A DNA stretch of 64,000 nt from Pseudomonas sp. (GTDB lineage Bacteria > Pseudomonadota > Gammaproteobacteria > Pseudomonadales > Pseudomonadaceae), in assembly GCF_030698175.1 (NCBI RefSeq), contig NZ_JAUYNT010000021.1:1-64000 (forward strand). The letters are read 5' to 3'. The first letter of the stretch is position 1; the number at the start of each line of letters is the position of its first letter. Below are positions 27,985 through 38,340 of this stretch, one piece after another. Below the pieces are notes generated by a model. That model made no database searches. It saw only the letters and a program-made list of their open reading frames with translations, and was not told the DNA's origin. Made by a program: the position numbers and the translations under genes.

Positions 27985-30591
27985 GTGAAATTGTTCAAGC
28001 GCAGCGCCAAGGATACGCTCGACCCTAGCAGCCCGGCGCAACTGCCGCCCGCCGCTAAACCGCGTAGCGGCGCCGACCTTAAAGCCTTGCTGCCCGGCAC
28101 CATTGCCGCTGCATTGGGCTTATTGGCCGCCGCCGTGATGCTCTGGTATGCGCTGTTCTACACCGCGCAAACCCAACAACAAAGCGAACTCAGCCGCGCG
28201 TGGGGCGACAGCCAGTCGGCCGCCTTGCAGCAAGCGGTGAAACAACTGAGTGCCCAAACCCTGGCGGCCGCGCGCAATCCACAACTGATTTTCGCCCTGC
28301 AAAGCCTGAATAAAGATGAGATCAGCGCGGCCGAGCGCAACCTCGGCTATTGGCACGGCGTGGTTGACGCGCAATTGAATGCCCGCGGCCAAGCCGTGCA
28401 AGACAGCAATCGCGCCGCACCGATGAACTTTGCCGCACTGGACATGCTGCGCCGCGCCGAAGCCGGGCAAATACCGGCACCGGAAGCATACAAAGTCGGG
28501 CAGCGCTGGCTGGTCTATAGCGCCGCGCCACTGCGCCTGAGCGCTGAGACGCCACCGGAAGGCACTCTGCTGCTGGTGGTCGACCTGCAGAGCCTGCTCG
28601 GCACCCTGCCCGTGCTGGCCGCCGACATTGGTCAACTGCAGTTAGCCCAACAATTTGGCAACGCCCCGGCGCAGCTGCTCGAACAACGCGGTCAAGCGGC
28701 CGACGTCAGCCCACAGAGCCTGAGCAGCGGCAATCCAAACTGGAAACTCAGCTTCACCCCCGGCAGCGCCCTGACCCAACTGATCTTCCCACCGCAACTA
28801 CTGCTGCTGGCCGGCCTGCTGGCGCTGGTGGGCGCATTACTGGGCCTGTACCTGACGCAGACCGAGCTGCAACACCGCTTGCGCGCTGACGTGGCGCAGT
28901 TAACCCAACTGATCAATGAACTCGCTGCCGGTAAAGCCGTCAAAGCCTTCAGCCTCAGTCTGCCGTTACTCGACGCACTCGCCAAGCTACTGGCGCGCAT
29001 GTCCCAACGCAAACGCGAGGCTCCCGCCGGCCCTGAGCCGGCAATTTCTTTGCCCCGCCCCGACGCGCGCAGCGAACCGCTTAGCAATGCTGCCGATGAG
29101 CTGACTGATCCGCTGTTTCAAGACACTGACATTCTCGATATCGACATTCTTGATGAAGACCAAGATCTGCTTGGTCTGGAGCAAATTCCCAGCATGAACT
29201 TCAACCTAAAAGCAGCACCCAAACTGGATGCCAACATCTTTCGCGCCTATGACATTCGCGGCGTGGTGGGCGACAGCCTGACCCCCGAGGCGGCCTATTG
29301 GATTGGCCGCGCGATTGGCTCCGAAAGCCTGGCCCAAGGCGAACCCAATGTGTCGGTGGGCCGCGATGGCCGCTTGTCCGGCCCGCTGCTGGTCGAGCAA
29401 CTGATTCAAGGCCTGCTCGATTGCGGCTGCCAAGTCAGCGACGTCGGCATGGTGCCGACCCCCGTGCTCTATTACGCCGCCAATATTCTCGCCGGCAAGT
29501 CCGGGGTGATGCTCACCGGCAGCCATAACCCACCGGATTACAACGGTTTCAAAATCGTCATCGCCGGCGACACCCTGGCCAACGAGCAGATCCAGGCGCT
29601 GCGCTTGCGCATCGAAAACAACGATCTGGCCAGCGGCGTCGGCAACTGCGAACAGATCGACGTGCTCGAGCGCTACTTCAAGCAAATCCGCGATGACATC
29701 GCCATGGCCAAGCCGATGCGCGTGGTGGTCGACTGTGGCAACGGCGTCGCCGGCGTGATTGCCCCGCAACTGCTCGAAGCCCTCGGCTGCACAGTGATTC
29801 CCTTGTTCTGCGAGGTGGATGGCAACTTCCCCAATCACCACCCGGATCCCGGCAAGCCGGAAAACCTGGTCGACTTGATCGCCAAGGTTAAATCCGAGAA
29901 AGCCGACCTGGGCCTGGCCTTCGACGGCGATGGCGACCGCGTTGGCGTGGTCACCAACACTGGCACCATCGTCTACCCGGATCGCCTGCTGATGCTGTTC
30001 GCCAAGGACGTGGTGTCGCGCAACCCCGGCGCCGACATCATCTTCGACGTCAAATGCACCCGTCGCCTGACCCCGCTGATCAGCGGCTATGGCGGTCGCC
30101 CGGTGATGTGGAAAACCGGCCACTCGCTGATCAAGAAGAAGATGAAGGAAACCGGCGCCTTGCTGGCCGGCGAAATGAGCGGGCATATCTTCTTCAAGGA
30201 GCGCTGGTTCGGTTTCGATGACGGCATCTACAGCGCCGCCCGCCTACTGGAAATCCTCAGTCAGGACAAGCGCGATGCCGAACACGTGTTCTCGGCCTTC
30301 CCGAATGACATCTGCACCCCGGAAATCAACATCACCGTCACCGACGAAAGCAAGTTCAGCATCGTCGCCGCGCTGCAGCGGGATGGCCAATGGGGCGACG
30401 CCAACCTGACCACCCTGGACGGCGTACGCGTCGACTACCCCAAGGGCTGGGGCCTGGTGCGCGCCTCCAACACCACGCCGGTACTGGTGCTGCGCTTCGA
30501 GGCCGAAACTGAAGAAGAGCTTAAGCGCATCCAGGAGGTGTTCCGCGGCCAGCTCAACAGCGTTGCGCCACAGGTCAAATTACCCTTTTGA
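27985..30591 (+). CDS. algC: Phosphomannomutase/phosphoglucomutase AlgC with long N-terminal membrane-sensor region
   Basis: A GTG start at 27985 gives 868 residues. Residues 36-60 and about 266-292 are transmembrane segments enclosing a roughly 200-residue region that should be periplasmic. An acidic linker (DTDILDIDILDEDQDL) then leads to the catalytic mutase of about 465 residues. The mutase matches P. aeruginosa AlgC closely: phosphoserine loop TGSHNP at Ser513 and metal loop DGDGDR at 647. It makes mannose-1-P and glucose-1-P for alginate, LPS and rhamnolipid. An internal ATG at 29194 with GGAG 13 bases upstream could yield the classic soluble enzyme. The frame is open further back to 27937. 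Confidence 0.9.
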   Translation: MKLFKRSAKDTLDPSSPAQLPPAAKPRSGADLKALLPGTIAAALGLLAAAVMLWYALFYTAQTQQQSELSRAWGDSQSAALQQAVKQLSAQTLAAARNPQLIFALQSLNKDEISAAERNLGYWHGVVDAQLNARGQAVQDSNRAAPMNFAALDMLRRAEAGQIPAPEAYKVGQRWLVYSAAPLRLSAETPPEGTLLLVVDLQSLLGTLPVLAADIGQLQLAQQFGNAPAQLLEQRGQAADVSPQSLSSGNPNWKLSFTPGSALTQLIFPPQLLLLAGLLALVGALLGLYLTQTELQHRLRADVAQLTQLINELAAGKAVKAFSLSLPLLDALAKLLARMSQRKREAPAGPEPAISLPRPDARSEPLSNAADELTDPLFQDTDILDIDILDEDQDLLGLEQIPSMNFNLKAAPKLDANIFRAYDIRGVVGDSLTPEAAYWIGRAIGSESLAQGEPNVSVGRDGRLSGPLLVEQLIQGLLDCGCQVSDVGMVPTPVLYYAANILAGKSGVMLTGSHNPPDYNGFKIVIAGDTLANEQIQALRLRIENNDLASGVGNCEQIDVLERYFKQIRDDIAMAKPMRVVVDCGNGVAGVIAPQLLEALGCTVIPLFCEVDGNFPNHHPDPGKPENLVDLIAKVKSEKADLGLAFDGDGDRVGVVTNTGTIVYPDRLLMLFAKDVVSRNPGADIIFDVKCTRRLTPLISGYGGRPVMWKTGHSLIKKKMKETGALLAGEMSGHIFFKERWFGFDDGIYSAARLLEILSQDKRDAEHVFSAFPNDICTPEINITVTDESKFSIVAALQRDGQWGDANLTTLDGVRVDYPKGWGLVRASNTTPVLVLRFEAETEEELKRIQEVFRGQLNSVAPQVKLPF

Positions 30592-30636
30592 TCAAGCGCA
30601 CACGTTTAACTTTTACCTTTTGAATGTTCACCATAG

Positions 30637-31554
<918 letters not shown>

Positions 31555-31571
31555 TTACTCGAGGCGCAACG

Positions 31572-31600
31572 CAAAAGACCAGCAGCTGCTGGTCTTTTTG
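31572..31600 (+). terminator. Intrinsic terminator after argB
   Basis: AAAAGACCAGCAGCTGCTGG then TCTTTTT: a perfect stem with A and T flanks that can act in both directions. Confidence 0.93.
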
Positions 31601-31617
31601 TGTGTGGCGATGGTTGG

Positions 31618-31717
31618 TAGGGTGGGTTAGCCGCGTAGTGGCGTAACCCACCATCGAAATTTAATCCCGCCGGCGGACTGTTCGCTGCGCTCCTGAGTCC
31701 GCCCTACGCCCGCCCTA
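31618..31717. repeat. Palindromic intergenic repeat reaching the DUF4124 stop codon
   Basis: GTAGGGTGGGTTAGCCGC starts at 31618 with its partner GTAACCCACC at 31643. A further arm (GTCCGCCCTAC and CGCCCTAC) runs to 31717. Same family as 6628 and 20859, though the right arm is diverged. Its last CTA is the complement of the TAG stop of the reverse-strand gene. Confidence 0.78.
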
Positions 31718-32308
31718 CCTCTGTCCGCCGAGCAATTGCGCCAAGCGCGCCCGATCCGCGCTAAAACTATCATCGGCCTGCTTGCGCACCGCCTCAAAAC
31801 GAACAATGTCCTTTAGCAGGGCCGCTTGCTCGGCTTTAAGATTACTGATCTGCACCAACAGGCTTTCTGGCACCGTCCGACCGGCACGCTCCAGCTCGGC
31901 CGCCTGGCTCTGCAAATTGGCCTGCTGGGTACGCAGCGACTGCAAATTGCCGCGCGCCGCCGCAATGACGCCATCCAACTCGGTCAATTTGCGCTCACGG
32001 GCACGGTCCACATCTTCCAGGCTGGAATACAGCCGCAGCAATTGCGCATCCGAACCGGCCTGGGCCTTGGCTTGATTGAGGCGTGCGCGCTCTTCGGCGG
32101 TTGGTGCCGGCGGAACCGTGCGCAACAGCCGGCCTTGCTCATCCAGTACGTCATAGCCCTTGCCGATGTATTGCGGCGGTACGCCCTGACGATCGAGCAC
32201 CACCACGCCCTTGTCGCTCAGATAGCGATACAACTCGCTAGCGCCAGCCCAGGCCGGCAGCAACATAATCAGCAGCAGTGAACAGCGCAGCGCGCCCGAT
32301 TTACCCAT
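31715..32308 (-). CDS. DUF4124-domain exported coiled-coil protein
   Basis: Product of 197 residues with a signal peptide (about 1-23, ending AWAGA), a short DUF4124 domain (LYRYLSDKGVVVLDRQGVPP), and a long charged region predicted as coiled coil (about residues 95-190). It is likely periplasmic. Similar proteins occur next to pyrE/argB in pseudomonads, but no function is known. The stop codon lies within the end of an intergenic repeat, so the C-terminus may differ from relatives. Confidence 0.85.
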   Translation of the reverse strand: MGKSGALRCSLLLIMLLPAWAGASELYRYLSDKGVVVLDRQGVPPQYIGKGYDVLDEQGRLLRTVPPAPTAEERARLNQAKAQAGSDAQLLRLYSSLEDVDRARERKLTELDGVIAAARGNLQSLRTQQANLQSQAAELERAGRTVPESLLVQISNLKAEQAALLKDIVRFEAVRKQADDSFSADRARLAQLLGGQR

Positions 32309-32333
32309 AAAAGCAACCCTGTGGTGGTGTTAG

Positions 32334-32975
32334 CTAGATTCCGTACTGCGCGCGATACGCTTGGACCGCCGGCAGATGTTGCTTAAGTTCAGCATCATCG
32401 GCGAGATATTCCAGTACTTGCGCCAACGACACAATACTTACCACTGGCATGGCGAAATCGCGCTCAACTTCCTGGATCGCCGACAACGCGCCTTGGCCGC
32501 GCTCTTCACGGTTCAGCGCAATCAACACCCCAGCCGCTTGCGCGCCCTGGCTTTGAATAATCTGCATCACTTCACGAATCGCCGTGCCGGCAGTAATCAC
32601 ATCATCGACAATCAGCACCCGTCCTTGCAGCGGTGCGCCAACCAGGCTGCCACCTTCGCCATGGGCCTTAGCCTCTTTGCGATTAAAGCACCAAGGCACG
32701 TCCAGCTGATGCTGCTCGGCCAGCGCCACGGCAGTCGCAGCCGCCAAGGGAATGCCTTTATAAGCCGGGCCAAACAGCACGTCGAACGCAATGCCGCTCT
32801 CAACCACGGCAGCGGCATAAAAACGCCCGAGCTGGGCCAAGGCCAAGCCGCTATTGAACAGTCCGGCATTAAAAAAGTACGGGCTAACGCGCCCCGACTT
32901 GAGGGTGAACTCACCGAAACGCAAAACCCCACGCTCAATGGCAAAACGGATGAAATCGCGTTGATACGCCTGCAT
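32334..32975 (-). CDS. pyrE: Orotate phosphoribosyltransferase
   Basis: Type I phosphoribosyltransferase of 213 residues turning orotate and PRPP into OMP in pyrimidine synthesis. The PRPP loop [18 protein letters not shown] and the start [21 protein letters not shown] are conserved. It lies 25 bases upstream of the DUF4124 gene and is divergent from crc, the order known in pseudomonads. Confidence 0.97.
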   Translation of the reverse strand: MQAYQRDFIRFAIERGVLRFGEFTLKSGRVSPYFFNAGLFNSGLALAQLGRFYAAAVVESGIAFDVLFGPAYKGIPLAAATAVALAEQHQLDVPWCFNRKEAKAHGEGGSLVGAPLQGRVLIVDDVITAGTAIREVMQIIQSQGAQAAGVLIALNREERGQGALSAIQEVERDFAMPVVSIVSLAQVLEYLADDAELKQHLPAVQAYRAQYGI

Positions 32976-33162
32976 GAAAAAGCCCCGAACGGCACGAAAT
33001 TATCGACAAGGTTAGAGCCCGCTCAAGCAGCTTGCCGGCAAACAGCCCCAGGGTTACCCCAACAGCCAGGCGGCGCAGCAACTATCGAGCAGGTTTTTAG
33101 CTAATTTAGCTAATACAGAGGAGCTCGGGTATCATACACGCACGTGTTTTTTGGGGCCATTT

Positions 33163-33942
33163 ATGCGGATCATCAGTGTCAACGTCAATGGTATGCAGGC
33201 GGCTATCGAGCGCGGTCTGCTGACGTGGTTACACGCGCAAAATGCCGACGTTATCTGCCTGCAGGACACCCGCGCCTCGGCCTTTGAGTTAGATGACCCA
33301 GCCTTCCAACTGGATGGCTATTTTCTCTACGCCTGCGATGCCGAGGTGCCCAACCAAGGTGGTGTGGCGCTGTATTCGCGCTTGCAACCTAAGGCAATTA
33401 TCAGCGGCCTGGGTTTTGAAACCGCTGACCGTTACGGCCGCTACCTGCAAGCCGACTTCGATAAGGTCAGTATCGCCTGCGTACTGTTGCCCTCCGGGCA
33501 AAGCGGTGACGAGAACCTGAATCAAAAATTCAAGTTTATGGACGATTTCGCCCATTACCTCGACAAGCAGCGGCGCAAGCGCCGTGAATATATTTATTGC
33601 GGCTCACTGTACGTGGCGCACCAAAAAATCGACGTGAAAAACTGGCGCGACTGCCAGCAAACGCCGGGATTTCTCGCCACCGAACGGGTCTGGATGGATC
33701 AGATTGTCGGCAGCATGGGCTACGTCGATGCATTGCGAGAAGTCAGCCGTGAGGGCGATCAATTTAGCTGGTGGCCGGATACCGAGCAGGCCCAACTGCT
33801 CAACCTCGGCTATCGCTACGATTATCAATTGCTCACCCCGGGCCTGCGCCGTAGCGTGCGCAGCGCGCGCCTGCCACGCCAACCGCGGTTCTCCGAGCAC
33901 GCGCCACTGGTAGTCGATTACGACTGGACCCTCAGCGTTTAA
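33163..33942 (+). CDS. crc: Catabolite repression control protein Crc
   Basis: Protein of 259 residues with the exonuclease III/endonuclease fold (MRIISVNVNGMQAAIERGLL, LQDTRASAFELDD, FSEHAPLVVDYDW). The length, start and position after pyrE match P. aeruginosa Crc. Family knowledge: Crc lacks nuclease activity and acts with Hfq on A-rich sites to repress translation of genes for less preferred carbon sources. An in-frame ATG twelve bases upstream is less likely. It lies 13 bases before the channel gene. Confidence 0.95.
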   Translation: MRIISVNVNGMQAAIERGLLTWLHAQNADVICLQDTRASAFELDDPAFQLDGYFLYACDAEVPNQGGVALYSRLQPKAIISGLGFETADRYGRYLQADFDKVSIACVLLPSGQSGDENLNQKFKFMDDFAHYLDKQRRKRREYIYCGSLYVAHQKIDVKNWRDCQQTPGFLATERVWMDQIVGSMGYVDALREVSREGDQFSWWPDTEQAQLLNLGYRYDYQLLTPGLRRSVRSARLPRQPRFSEHAPLVVDYDWTLSV

Positions 33943-33955
33943 AGGGTCGGCCAGC

Positions 33956-35017
33956 ATGATCCGCTTGCCAAAATCACACCGCGTTACACCTCGCTTGCCT
34001 ACACGCCGAACACAATTACCGCGGATTTTGCAGCGCATCTATGCTGCGGCGCTGCTGCTGCTGTGCATGACAGTCATAGGCAGTCTGGGTTTCTACATTA
34101 CCGCGGCGGACGAGCAGGCCAACTTCTCCGACGCCCTGCACATGACCCTAATTACCATTACCACCGTGGGTTATGGTGAAATCATTCCATTGACCAGCCT
34201 CGGCGAGCGCATTTTCGCCGCCTTCATCGCCCTCACCGGCTTTGGCACCGTGACCTTCCTATTCACCAGCCTCGCGACCTTTTTTCTAGAAAGCGATTTC
34301 GACTACAGCTTGCGGAGACGACGCATGGAAAAAGCCATCAAAAAACTCTCCGGGCATTACATTATCTGCGGCTTCGGCCGAGTCGGTCGTAACGTAGCCC
34401 ACGAACTACAGACCACCAGTCGCGCCTTCGTGGCCATCGACAGCGATGAGAAATTGCTCGAAGAGCAGCACGAACACTTCCCCCATCTATTGCATCTGTA
34501 TGGCGATGCCACCGACGACGACCTGCTGCTGGCCGCCGACATTGCCGACGCCGCCGGCGTGTTCGCGGTAACCGGTGACGACAGTCGCAATCTGATGATT
34601 ATTCTCACCGCCCGCCAACTCAATCCGAATATTCGGGTGGTCGCCCGCTGCCATGAAATACGCAATATGGCGAAGATGAAAAAGGCCGGCGCCGATACGG
34701 TGATTTCACCGGACTTTACCGGCGGCATGCGCATCGCCTCGTCGATGATCCGTCCCCATGTGGTGACCTTCCTCGACGAAATGCTCCGCTCCGATCACAA
34801 CGTACGCCTGGAAGAAGTGCCGATCAGCCCAGAGCATCGCCTGCTCAGCATTGGTGAACTCAAGCAACGCTGCCCCAATTGCGTGATTTTATCGATTCGC
34901 AATCAGCACGACTTTATCTTCAACCCAGCCGATAACCTGACCCTGCAACCCGGCCAGACCTTGATCGCCATGGTCCCACCGCAAGGTCGCCATGAATTGC
35001 TCACGGCGCTCAGCTAA
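33956..35017 (+). CDS. Two-helix potassium channel with RCK (TrkA-N) domain
   Basis: Product of 353 residues: a first membrane helix (about 29-50), pore loop with the K+ selectivity filter TVGYGE at 70-75, second helix (about 86-110), then a cytoplasmic RCK domain beginning at IICGFGRVGRNVAHEL (136) and a TrkA-C-like tail. This is the MthK/Kch architecture, with ligand-gated opening through the RCK ring. It lies 13 bases after crc, so probably cotranscribed. The gating ligand is unknown. Confidence 0.93.
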   Translation: MIRLPKSHRVTPRLPTRRTQLPRILQRIYAAALLLLCMTVIGSLGFYITAADEQANFSDALHMTLITITTVGYGEIIPLTSLGERIFAAFIALTGFGTVTFLFTSLATFFLESDFDYSLRRRRMEKAIKKLSGHYIICGFGRVGRNVAHELQTTSRAFVAIDSDEKLLEEQHEHFPHLLHLYGDATDDDLLLAADIADAAGVFAVTGDDSRNLMIILTARQLNPNIRVVARCHEIRNMAKMKKAGADTVISPDFTGGMRIASSMIRPHVVTFLDEMLRSDHNVRLEEVPISPEHRLLSIGELKQRCPNCVILSIRNQHDFIFNPADNLTLQPGQTLIAMVPPQGRHELLTALS

Positions 35018-35027
35018 ATTCTGCCAG

Positions 35028-35064
35028 ACAACAAAAAGCCTGAATTTTGCCGGCTTTTTGTTGT
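35028..35064. terminator. Bidirectional terminator between channel gene and DUF4870 gene
   Basis: ACAACAAAAAGCC and GGCTTTTTGTTGT are perfectly complementary around an eleven-base loop, placed between convergent genes. Confidence 0.9.
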
Positions 35065-35077
35065 GCGAAGAACCGCC

Positions 35078-35440
35078 TTACTTAATCAAGCGCCAGCTGA
35101 AGGGATAGCGATACGCCTGCCCTTCGTTCGCCTTGATCCCGGCGATGATGGTCAGCACCAGCGCCGTGATGCCGACCAGTGCCAGCAACGGGAAGCCGAT
35201 CATCACCAGCATCAGCAGAAAGCACAACAACGCCGCCAGCGACACGCTGATCTGAAAGTTCAGGGCTTCTTTGCCCTGTGCATCCACAAAGGGGTCAAAG
35301 TCTTTCTTCAGCTGCCAAACAATCAAGGGGCCGAGCAAGTTACCGAACGGAATTGCCAAGCCAAAAAAAGCCGAAAAATGACAGAACATCGCCCATTGCC
35401 GGGCTTCCTTGCTAGGTGTTGAGCCTTGAATGTCGTTCAT
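35078..35440 (-). CDS. DUF4870-domain inner-membrane protein
   Basis: Small integral membrane protein of 120 residues with three hydrophobic segments: WAMFCHFSAFFGLAIPFGNLL, SVSLAALLCFLLMLVMIGFP and ALVGITALVLTII. DUF4870/TIC20-like pattern with DPFVDAQGKEALNFQ between the first two helices. The start at 35440 (MNDIQGSTPSKEARQ) has a GGAGAA site upstream; the longer frame is unlikely. It lies 19 bases behind rph, as in P. aeruginosa. The function is unknown. Confidence 0.9.
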   Translation of the reverse strand: MNDIQGSTPSKEARQWAMFCHFSAFFGLAIPFGNLLGPLIVWQLKKDFDPFVDAQGKEALNFQISVSLAALLCFLLMLVMIGFPLLALVGITALVLTIIAGIKANEGQAYRYPFSWRLIK

Positions 35441-35459
35441 ACGGCTTCTCCTCGATTGA

Positions 35460-36182
35460 TTAGTCGGCCAGCGCCGCTTGTTGCAGTTCAAACAGCTCAT
35501 TCATGCCTTTTTGCGCCAACGCCAGCATCGCCGTCAACTCTTCAGGCTGGAATGGCGCGCCTTCGGCGGTGCCCTGCACTTCGATAAAGCCGCCGGCAGC
35601 GGTCATCACCACGTTCAGGTCGGTCTCGGCGGCCGAGTCTTCAGGGTAGTCCAGATCCAGCACCGGTTCACCCTGATACATACCGACAGACACCGCAGCG
35701 ACCATCTGCTTGAGCGGGTCACCACCTTTCAGGCCACCACGTTTTTTCATCAACTTCAGGGCATCGACCAGGGCCACCATGGCGCCGGTGATGGACGCGG
35801 TACGGGTGCCACCGTCGGCCTGGATCACGTCGCAGTCAACGTACAGGGTGTTTTCACCGAGCTTGGACATGTCCAGCGCGGCGCGCAGCGAACGACCGAT
35901 CAGCCGTTGAATCTCCAGGGTGCGGCCGCCTTGCTTGCCACGGCTGGCTTCACGCTGGTTACGGTCACCGGTGGCGCGCGGCAACATGCCGTACTCGGCG
36001 GTCAACCAGCCCTGGCCCTGGCCTTTGAGGAAACGTGGTACGCCGGATTCCACACTGACCGTACAGATCACTTTGGTGTCGCCAAACTCCACCAACACCG
36101 AACCTTCGGCATGTTTGGTGTAGTTACGGGTGATACGGATCGGGCGCAGTTGATCTGCGGCACGGCCACTTGGACGTTTCAT
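35460..36182 (-). CDS. rph: Ribonuclease PH
   Basis: Phosphorolytic 3'-5' exoribonuclease of 240 residues trimming tRNA and rRNA ends. [29 protein letters not shown] and the phosphate-site arginines in [20 protein letters not shown] are conserved. The start at 36182 ([15 protein letters not shown]) is the family start; 22 residues upstream are spurious. It is divergent from yicC with 163 bases between. Confidence 0.97.
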   Translation of the reverse strand: MKRPSGRAADQLRPIRITRNYTKHAEGSVLVEFGDTKVICTVSVESGVPRFLKGQGQGWLTAEYGMLPRATGDRNQREASRGKQGGRTLEIQRLIGRSLRAALDMSKLGENTLYVDCDVIQADGGTRTASITGAMVALVDALKLMKKRGGLKGGDPLKQMVAAVSVGMYQGEPVLDLDYPEDSAAETDLNVVMTAAGGFIEVQGTAEGAPFQPEELTAMLALAQKGMNELFELQQAALAD

Positions 36183-36345
36183 CAAGGAATACCTGCTTGG
36201 GACGGAAATCTGTCGCTCATTATAAGGCTCAGGCGCCGGCCAGAACATCGCCGATTGGGTGACCCCGACGACTGCGCTACAATTGACCGCCTCGATAGCC
36301 GTTTTTATCTCCTCAGCTTCATCTATTCAGCCAAGAGGTACTCCC

Positions 36346-37847
<1,502 letters not shown>

Positions 37848-37904
37848 ATCCGGTCCGCTCGACGGATTAATCCGCAGCTTGAATGCGGGTTAAATCGCCA
37901 CAAC

Positions 37905-37952
37905 AATCACCACTGGGGAAATCAACACTTCCCTTAAGGCTGGTGATTTTTT
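37905..37952 (+). terminator. Structured terminator between gmk and rpoZ
   Basis: AATCACCA at 37905 pairs with TGGTGATT at 37941-37948, followed by a T run. Inside the loop GGGAA pairs with TTCCC. It is an intrinsic terminator with an unusually large, internally folded loop. Confidence 0.8.
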
Positions 37953-38016
37953 AGACTACCCAGTCCGCTCGCCCATTTGGGCACAGCTCTATCTTGCTTT
38001 TGCTACGAGGATGACC

Positions 38017-38277
38017 ATGGCCCGCGTTACCGTTGAAGACTGCCTAGACAACGTCGAGAACCGCTTTGAGCTGGTCATGCTCGCCACCAAGCGTTCCCGC
38101 CAACTGGCTACCGGCGGCAAAGAGCCGAAGGTAGCTTGGGAAAACGACAAACCCACAGTAGTGGCCCTGCGTGAAATCGCCGCTGGTCTGGTGGATTACG
38201 ATGTAATTGCCCAAGACGATCTGATCGAAGACGAACCACTGTTCGCCACCTTCGAAGACGAGGCCAACGAGGGCTAA
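38017..38277 (+). CDS. rpoZ: DNA-directed RNA polymerase omega subunit
   Basis: Omega subunit of 86 residues ([30 protein letters not shown]), which helps assemble RNA polymerase and forms part of a ppGpp site. An ATG two codons earlier is in frame; the MARV start is universal. It is followed after 63 bases by spoT, the usual pair. Confidence 0.98.
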   Translation: MARVTVEDCLDNVENRFELVMLATKRSRQLATGGKEPKVAWENDKPTVVALREIAAGLVDYDVIAQDDLIEDEPLFATFEDEANEG

Positions 38278-38340
38278 TACATCTATGTCGGGTCGAAGTC
38301 CTAAGCCTCAGGTGCCGTCAGTTCAGCAGGAGGTCCTCTC

